Assembly: GCA_013398275.1 (NCBI GenBank)
Contig: VZSE01013521.1
Coordinates: 276,745 to 340,744 of the forward strand
Direction of reading: 5' to 3'
From: Promerops cafer
Taxonomy: Eukaryota; Chordata; Aves; Passeriformes; Nectariniidae
Length of the DNA stretch: 64,000 nucleotides
Position 1 is the stretch's first letter. The number at the start of each line of letters is the position of its first letter. Position numbers and translations under genes: made by a program. The notes under the pieces were generated by a model that was not told where the DNA came from, ran no database searches, and saw nothing but the letters and a program-made list of their open reading frames with translations. Shown here piece after piece: positions 63,701 through 64,000 of this stretch.

Positions 63701-64000
63701 AGTTGTTCTGGGTAACATTATTTGTCCATTTGAGGGCTATAAAATACTGCCAGACCAGAGACCTGCAAGTGCAATTGCCACATTTATCAGTTAAATGATG
63801 CAAAGGCCAAAGCTGCTCCAGTGCCTATTGGATTGTGCCGTGTGTGTCACTGTGTGCAGTGCACCATCCCCCTGACTACAGTGTGCATCGATGCATTATA
63901 TAAGCTTGTAGCATGAGGCAAGCTTAAGGACACAAGTTTTGAAGTTGTTTGTTTTCTGTTTCTCCACAGCTCTTGGAAATGCAATGCAAACAAGTTTTTA
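57776..64000 (+). other. CNST: CNST intron 9 (to the right edge)
   Basis: I searched for the remaining consortin blocks, namely the LVSILKK/RVRF motifs and the hydrophobic transmembrane segment with the lumenal tail, and found none. The interval is AT-rich and carries a CR1 3' end (62300-62576) and a MIR-like scrap near 58285-58340. An acceptor-like tccacag at 63970 is followed by sequence that does not encode consortin. Confidence 0.65.
62300..62576 (+). mobile_element. CR1 LINE 3' end, plus orientation
   Basis: Sense CR1 3' region: 'ggagagggttaggttggata', 'ttcttcacccagagggtggt', 'cactggaacaggctccccag' and 'ttggactcgatgacccttgt', ending in a decayed form of the octamer tail (ccatgattgtattct). 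It is a short, 5'-truncated copy in the CNST intron, sense to the gene. Confidence 0.92.

Noticed and set aside
63971..64000. Possible CNST exon at the right edge after 'tctccacag'
   Set aside because: The downstream codons do not resemble the next consortin segment, and too little sequence is present to judge.

Overview
This is vertebrate, almost certainly avian, nuclear DNA. It is AT-rich and intron-rich, with two isolated CpG islands. Four diverged CR1 LINE pieces, the dominant bird retroposon, are recognisable, along with a few older tRNA-derived SINE fossils. The gene order SMYD3 - TFB2M - CNST, with the first two on the minus strand and CNST on the plus strand, is the order I know from human 1q44, so this is a conserved amniote synteny block. 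I cannot name the species.

Layout. Positions 1-6438 are the start of SMYD3 intron 1. Positions 6439-6602 (minus) are SMYD3 coding exon 1, inside a CpG island of about 5.86-6.83 kb. Two G-rich pentamer arrays flank that exon. Positions 6603-13026 lie between SMYD3 and TFB2M and hold a CR1 fragment but no gene that I can see. Positions 13027 to about 22750 (minus) carry TFB2M. All eight coding exons can be placed with GT/AG borders and consistent phase, and only the extreme N-terminus is lost in a run of 201 Ns (22747-22947). A CR1 copy of about 1.4 kb lies in its intron 5. Positions 22.1-23.4 kb form a CpG island that looks like a shared, divergent TFB2M/CNST promoter.

From about 23 kb to the right edge is CNST (consortin, plus strand). 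It has a 5' exon with an upstream ORF, a 12.9-kb first intron, and eight coding exons between 36420 and 57775 (including 31-nt and 22-nt exons). The last recognisable exon is followed by at least 6.2 kb of intron. The CNST exons encoding the transmembrane segment and C-terminus are not in the window.

Functions. SMYD3 is a SET/MYND lysine methyltransferase. TFB2M is the mitochondrial transcription initiation factor that works with POLRMT and TFAM. Consortin is a trans-Golgi membrane protein that helps sort connexins. They form a positional cluster, not a pathway.

I found no convincing evidence of an undescribed system. The observations most worth following are: the GGG-pentamer arrays around SMYD3 exon 1, which recall the tandem-repeat polymorphism reported upstream of human SMYD3; the CNST uORF, which after splicing would stop 7 nt before the main start codon; the frame-shifting CNST microexons; and the assembly gap over the TFB2M start.
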